From Melampsora larici-populina 98AG31 (taxonomy: Eukaryota > Basidiomycota > Pucciniomycetes > Pucciniales > Melampsoraceae), in contig NW_006768811.1 in NCBI RefSeq assembly GCF_000204055.1, positions 636,406 to 700,405 of the forward strand: a stretch of DNA of 64,000 nucleotides, in the 5' to 3' direction. Below are positions 58,272 to 64,000 of this stretch, one piece after another. Below the pieces are notes generated by a model. That model was not told the DNA's origin and did no database searches. It saw nothing but the letters and a program-made list of their open reading frames with translations. The translations under genes and the position numbers were made by a program. How positions within the stretch are numbered: the first letter of the stretch is position 1; every line of letters begins with the position of its first letter.

Positions 58272-60939
58272 TCAGCATCCAACGCCTAAACTTCTTTGTT
58301 GTCTAAGTCCAGTTGGACCTTTCCATTTCTCACGATCCTGTAGTACAGTTTGTAAGAGCTGATGACAATCAATCTGACTACCTAGTCGACTGCACAACAA
58401 GAACGCTCCACTGAGTTTTCGGTTTAGACTGTAAGTCTCTATCGGAGGTGGAGTGAGTCGTTCTCGAATCATTAGTGGTACCTCTGCTCTTACTCGATCC
58501 GTCACTGTTTGAGTTGCAAAGTCATATGGTCCTGCCTTAGCTCGGAAGGGTTCACCTAATGCACTCAGCGACCTGAAATGAGCATCCTGCATCTCCTACA
58601 AAACATAGTTCACAATTTGTGTCAGTACCCCATAGCTAAGCAAGGTTTTCCTTGATCGTGGCTTAGCATTACCGTGTTGTGGGATAATCGAGGCTGTGTA
58701 GCCAAGAGGATCTTTTAAGCTTGACTTACTTTAGATTCATGACCAGTAAAATAACCAATCTTTTCTGACCAAACAACACAATCTTCTCGGTTATCGTTAA
58801 CACCAGATTGAAGTAATTTTATGTATTCTTCTACAAATCGTTCTGAATATTCTCTAGTAGCGCCAAAGTCGATTAACTCAATCTAAAGAAAAAGTGATCG
58901 GATCAGCTTTGTTAACTTATGAAAGGTGACATCATGGCTTTCAAAGTAGATCAGAGCTACAGTTTGTTTGGTAAGATATACTGACCTGTTTCGATTCTTC
59001 GTTCCATAAAAAGTTGGTCCAATTCGGATCCGTCTGCATCAACCTGAATTGGAATATCTCTCGTAAACATAACTGTAATATATCGCGTCCAATCTATCAG
59101 AGTGATAAGAAACAAGAAAAAAACATGATCATCAGGATCAAATTCACTGCCAAGGATGAACCTCATCATCTGAACGCCTCAGCAACACCATATGCACCTG
59201 ATCGCGTAAATGCTGAGGCCATTGAGCAGCCCTCGTAAGCGGTGTTCCACGCATCATTTCCATAGACAACACCATCCCGGTGCTAAGTTGATCAATAACT
59301 CTAGGAACTTTAAACCTAGAATCATCCTCTAAAAACCTTGACATCATTCCCATACACCAAGCCTCTCTACGATAATCACATTCATCTTTTAACTCTTGAC
59401 CCAATACTTTAAGAGTATTAGAAAGAAATAAACCTTTTGGTAGGATTGCAGAAGAAGATGCTAAGATTGATAAATATGATAAATCTGAATGAATTGATTC
59501 AAATACTCCTGGAAATTGAACTTTGATGGCTAATTCGATTGGTTGTTTTGTTATTGGATCTATGGCTTGAGCTGAATGTACTTGTCCTATTGAAGCTGCT
59601 GCCAAGGGTTTATCTGAGAATTTTAGGAAGCGATGGCGCCAATCTGTTCCTAGCTCTTGTTTCATCACTTGCTACTCAAATAGTGTATTTCTCATCAGTC
59701 ATTAAATATCAATTTGGCATCTTTGAAATGTCGTGAAAATTGTTTCTGTAGAGGTCACACACCTCAGTTTGCCATAATGGCATATAATCAGCCGTGTTTT
59801 GCACTTTAACAAAGATTTCTTCAATCTGAGGAGGAAGAATTTTGGCATCTGAAAGTATTTTTTTACAGAAGATGAAGTGGATCGTCAAAAACTGAGTTTT
59901 TCAAAAGTTTTGAAGGCCTGTTCAGGAATTGAAACCCAAAACTAACCTTGGATACTCATAAATTGACCCAACTTTAAAGCAGCACCTCGCATTTTAGTAA
60001 GTTTATCCACTAATCGTCTAACATTTGCTTCGGATAATAAGAGTGAGTTTTGGGAGTCTCCACATGATGATCCCATACCACTTGTCCGTCGCAAGGCCTC
60101 GGATGCGGTTCCCCAGCTCAATCCTGCAGCTAAGCCTGAAACAAAAAATGAGTTTCAATCAGTTTGATCTGTAAAAGCCGTCGATTTTTTTTATGAGAAA
60201 TGAGTGCACGATCTAACCTCCATAATGAAATAATCTACCCAATCGCGAAGAAGGGACCCGCGAAGAACGTAAGGTTTTAGGCCGGTCCTAATAAGGACAT
60301 GAAAACACAACATTGTATTTCAGTTGTTTAGACCAAATTTCGAAACACTTGATCTAAAACAGGGAAATCAGGTCACTTCTTCGCCTATTGGATTAATCAC
60401 AGATTCTGGAAGGGTTTTGGCCGTTGTTGCGGAGGATTTTACTGACGGGTTTGCATCGGTTGATAGCTTTAAGGAATTTGGGCTTGAATTGGGTTTACAT
60501 GTAGTATTATCGCCTGAAACCTCATTATTTTTGCGATGTGATGGAATAGAGCTATAGAAATGACAGCATTGCGTTGGGTGGCGGATATTCAGGAGACCGT
60601 CTGGGCTGAGAAGACTCCGCGAATTACTTAAATTGGTATAAGTTGGCTGGAAGAACCGGAGAAAATAAGTCAATTTTCTTGAAAAAAAGATGATGATATC
60701 CTCTTGATCCGATTGAAATATTCTGAATACGGAACTCAACCAAGGCTGCCACCACAAGCTGGGGGTGATTTTGTGAATATCCGGATATGAGACGCGACCT
60801 TGCCGGCAAGACCTTTGGCAACCGGTCGTTAGGAAGAAGCGCAAGTGGTGGTGGTGTAAGCAATTTCGAAACGAGTCCCTTTGAAGGCCTTTGATTGAGT
60901 AAGAACAATCATGACGCTCACGGTAAAGTATCGATTCAT
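58272..60939 (-). CDS. COQ8: Mitochondrial COQ8/ABC1 (ADCK) atypical kinase
   Basis: Needed for coenzyme Q synthesis; an atypical kinase/ATPase of the mitochondrial matrix that supports the CoQ complex. The family KxGQ motif is in [19 protein letters not shown]. Next are the Ala-rich loop [16 protein letters not shown], the lysine of [11 protein letters not shown], the motif [10 protein letters not shown], and the metal-binding DFGAT in [12 protein letters not shown]. The C-terminus has [18 protein letters not shown]. My proposed start is MNRYFT at 60937-60939, an 18-bp exon spliced to 60646, which gives an Arg-rich, acid-poor N-terminus through [18 protein letters not shown], fit for mitochondrial import. 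That first join is less certain than the rest because the second exon has no ATG of its own. Confidence 0.9.
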
Positions 60940-61328
60940 GTTGAGGATAGGAGAAATGCAGAAACCCCGTCCACCGTGGGTTTTTTTGCGTCTGGTATAG
61001 ATGAATCTAAAGTACAGTAAAAATGTTAGATATGTCCTTTTTTCTTTCGAAATGACGAGATGAAGATTGAGAAATGGAACTTACCTTTCGAGATGTTTTC
61101 TTGATGCAAGTTGAATGGGCAATGGACTGAAGCTGATACATAGGACTCAGGAGATGGACTGAATTTCATTATAAGCATGAATATTTCGATGACATACTCT
61201 CTATAAAGCTTTGTTACATACACACTGTCACACAAAACTATCAAGCAAATCAAACCTCAGCAAGAACTCGTCGATCATCATCAGCATCATCACCATTCAC
61301 CATTCGAGATCGATTGGAAAACTAGGAG

Positions 61329-61954
61329 ATGGTATACCTCAAGAATTGGGATAGCTTCGCTTCAGCAGCATTGGAACTATATACTCAATCTCCTGAAAAG
61401 GTAGGTACCAAGTCAACTCTGCAAAAAAAACTAATCTGGATGCTCTCAAATCTGAACTCAAACCTATAGCTAATGAAATACCCCTTACGCTTGAGAATCG
61501 ATAGGTACGATATTGTGTAAAATGGAGACATGAAACTAAATGGTTGGTATTAAAAGTGACTGATGATACAAAAGTATGTATACTTTGATGATTTCAACTC
61601 ACCTCCTTTACCCTCATCAAGCGTCTCCATCTCTTTTGGATGACGAAGAGTCATTGAGCTAATCTTCGATGATGATGTTCACAGTGTTTGAAATTCAAAA
61701 CTCGATCAGCAGTCTTCTTAAACCGATTTGACGCATTCAACCGAACCATGATAGAAAAAATGCAAAACTTCACACCACCTAAAATCACACAACCGTCAAC
61801 AACAATTGAATCAACTTCAGTAACAATACCTTCAAATACTGGGGATAATCAAAATAAAGATCAATCTAAAGTTAATATACAAAGTTCTTCAAAACCTGTT
61901 TCTGGAGTTGTTAAAGGTGGAAATACAAAGAAAAAAGGAAAAAAGAAAAAGTGA
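61329..61954 (+). CDS. SRP9: Signal recognition particle subunit SRP9
   Basis: SRP9 forms the Alu-domain dimer with SRP14 and helps to pause translation of secretory proteins. Three exons (61329-61400, 61505-61573, 61685-61954) give 136 residues. The start MVYLKNWDSFASAALELYTQ and the following VRYCVKWRHETKWLVLKVTD and CLKFKTR match the SRP9 fold and motifs (KVTDD, CLKFKT). After about residue 85 the protein continues with a Ser/Thr-rich tail and ends in a Lys-rich run (KKKGKKKK), longer than the 86-residue human SRP9 but like fungal forms. It is divergent from COQ8, with about 390 bp between the starts. Confidence 0.9.
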
Positions 61955-63337
61955 AATTAGGTTTTTTCATGTTGAACTTTGTGAGATCTTTGTTTGTGGA
62001 AGTTTTGTTTTATTTGACTTTTAATTTAGAACTGATCTTAAATGATCATATTATTATCAACAGATGAGAACTGCTCTTGAAGGTGTCGAGAGCCTGGAAT
62101 GGATGGGCTACATGAATTCAAGACTGATGATCACAGACTATGCATACTTTGTTCATGCAAAAGTTGCAGAAGCCCAACAACAAGTGTATGTACTATTAGG
62201 TCATAGTATAGTGTATATATGTAGTGCTTGGAATTGGTGGTGGGTTACGTGGCTGACCTAGAAATGTAATAGAATAAATTTTTAGATTTCCTTCAGAGAG
62301 ATATTTTCTGGTATTGAGTCTTGATCATGTTTTGTCAAATATTGGGGCAATAAGTGACATCCCAACACAGGCATCTGAGTTGGACTAATTTTATTTCAGA
62401 GATCACCATGGCCTGATGAAGATGTATGGTGATGATGTTTAAAGAATGAAGACCTAAAAACTCCTTCTTTAATGCTACAAATTGATCACATGGAATGTTT
62501 TATTGGCAGGCTTCAAGATCCACAAAGAAAGGAAGCTTGGGGTGTGGAGTATCATGATGTCAGTGTTACTCTACATAAATGACTAATTTTCTTTGAACTT
62601 ATAGCATTGTCAGATTTGTTATACTACATGGTATCCATTGCCTACAATATTTATTGAATAAACATATATTCGAAAAACATAAGAGACCAGGAGTGAGACT
62701 CAGAGTTCACAGGCTGCCTCACTGTTAAACTCTTTATCAATTACAGTGTATGAAAATTGACCTCCGCAGTGCTAAAGAAGAGGAAGAATAGGATTAACAC
62801 AATGTATAGATGAGACACAAGTATGTAGGTTGATGAAGATTGTTCTGGTAAGTGACAGGCCAGGTATGCCTTAACTCAGGTTGATACTATTACTACACAA
62901 GGAAGAATACTTGGATATCAGAAAAGAAAGGTGGGCCAGCAAGTGTAGAGGAACATGATCTCCTTTCAATAATCACCTCAACATTGGTGCAACATCATAT
63001 TGCTGGTGGCACTTCAAATGGTAATAACCTGTGAGTACCAGGGAGTCAGCTTAGGCCAAGCTGCACACTGATCGACAAGGGATGGGAACAAATTGAAGGT
63101 AAAGAAGATTGTGACTATTTAATTTTGTCAAAGGTAAGAGAACAATGGTTACAGCGTATTGGATCATAGTGAAATCTAACAGTGACATGATAAGCATTTT
63201 AAATCACAAGCACATGATGTGAAAAAGAAAGAAACCACTAGTCATATTAATAAGCCAATGATCAATGTCTCAATTTTGTGCCCAGTCAATGATGGCTTTG
63301 GTATTTGCTCCTTGGAAGTGATTTTCCATTGACACTA
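61955..63337. other. Intergenic, repeat-like, no supported gene
   Basis: A short frame at 62064-62261 has no known domain. The sequence AGATCACCATGGCCT at 62401 recurs upstream of both RAD-motif genes. Confidence 0.4.
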
Positions 63338-63431
63338 AGGGCGTGTTCACTTAAGGAATTTCTGACCAGAAACCACATTCTGTAAATTTTTTAATGCAAA
63401 AATGAAACATGCACCACCAAATGGACACTTT
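63338..63431. mobile_element. Interrupted copy of the 143-bp MITE
   Basis: Matches 5953-6045 of the copy near the window start (AGGGCGTGTTCACTT through ACCACCAAATGGACACTTT) and then breaks off where another repeat begins. Confidence 0.8.
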
Positions 63432-64000
63432 AGGGTACGTTTGGTAGCGTTTATTTTTGGCGTTTATTTTGAATAATAGCGATTATTTTGTGAAATAATC
63501 GCTGTTGAAAAAATACGTTTGGGACCATTTATGGTACCCAGAAATAAACTCCTTCCCCGTACCAAAAGGAGTTTAAAAGGGTCCTTTGGATAAACACCAA
63601 AATGGAGTTTAACCTTGTGATAAACTCCTTTTTGTACTTGAAATTTCAACTCAAAAGACTTCAACCATCCTACATCGAACCAATATGTATTTACTTCTTT
63701 GACAAGATGCTATCTCTCATCAAACCACTTTCCAAATCAACCTTTTCAGCAAAAAAAACTTCCAAGTGATTTGACTTCACATAGGCACCATGTACTCTGA
63801 AGGTCGATCCATCCAAACTACCACAGTTTTGAACAACAGAAGAAGAGAAGAAGAAAGACTGCTACAGTAACCCGAACTCGTAGTCATACACAAAGTACTT
63901 TCTTCTTCTCACCTACAAATCAGCACAATCGATTTCTTCACTTCTTGTTTTGTAGTCTCAAACAATCCACACTGCTGGACACTTTTGACAAGTCTGTCTC
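63432..64000. mobile_element. Probable further MITE starting inside the broken MITE
   Basis: AGGGTACGTTTGGTAGCG starts exactly at the break and looks like a terminal repeat; TACGTTTGGGACCATTTATG recurs near 63512. No matching right end is found before the window closes, so the extent is unknown. No gene is seen up to 64000. Confidence 0.45.

Overview
This is a window of fungal nuclear DNA. Genes carry several short GT-AG introns, the intergenic DNA is AT-rich, and DNA transposons are frequent. The gene content (UBP6, Otubain, RPN9, CLA4-type PAK, a YJU2/CCDC130-family factor, eIF5A, TAF8, SRP9, COQ8) together with tandem secreted-protein families fits a basidiomycete, most plausibly a rust fungus (Pucciniales). 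That placement is inference. Exon structures were built by hand from splice signals and frame continuity; where exon lengths are given they sum to whole codons.

Layout. 0-8 kb: a hAT-type MITE, a small secreted Cys-containing protein, then two adjacent minus-strand deubiquitinases, UBP6/USP14 and Otubain. 10.4-16.4 kb: a complete 5.9-kb PIF/Harbinger transposon with TIRs, a TAA target duplication and both PIF genes; its transposase carries an in-frame stop. 16.6-19.4 kb: a doubtful small gene whose intron ends in a copy of the preceding exon end, then repeat-rich non-coding DNA. 19.4-21 kb: RPN9. 21.7-24 kb: an inverted duplication; one arm holds a PIF-type MITE and the other is the empty site. 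24.4-27.2 kb: PAK kinase. 28.8-32.3 kb: a tandem pair of secreted proteins with RAD-motif exons, each with a short divergent ORF upstream. 33.5-35 kb: CCDC130/YJU2 family. 35-41.3 kb: transposon debris and a gene broken by a second hAT MITE. 41.7-45.4 kb: eIF5A and TAF8, divergent. 46.7-53.3 kb: a tandem duplication of a roughly 3-kb unit, each copy encoding a 619/642-residue predicted secreted protein built of three repeats on symmetric phase-1 exons. 54-56.5 kb: a protein with two telobox-like Myb domains. 58-61 kb: COQ8. 61.3-62 kb: SRP9. The end is nested repeats.

How the genes relate. UBP6 and RPN9 both act at the 26S proteasome and Otubain is another ubiquitin protease, but they are 14 kb apart and I see no sign of shared control. 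The housekeeping genes form islands between transposon-rich stretches and lineage-specific secreted gene families. The two secreted tandem families are the most novel content: each consists of exons with identical intron phase that encode repeated modules, which suggests growth by exon duplication.
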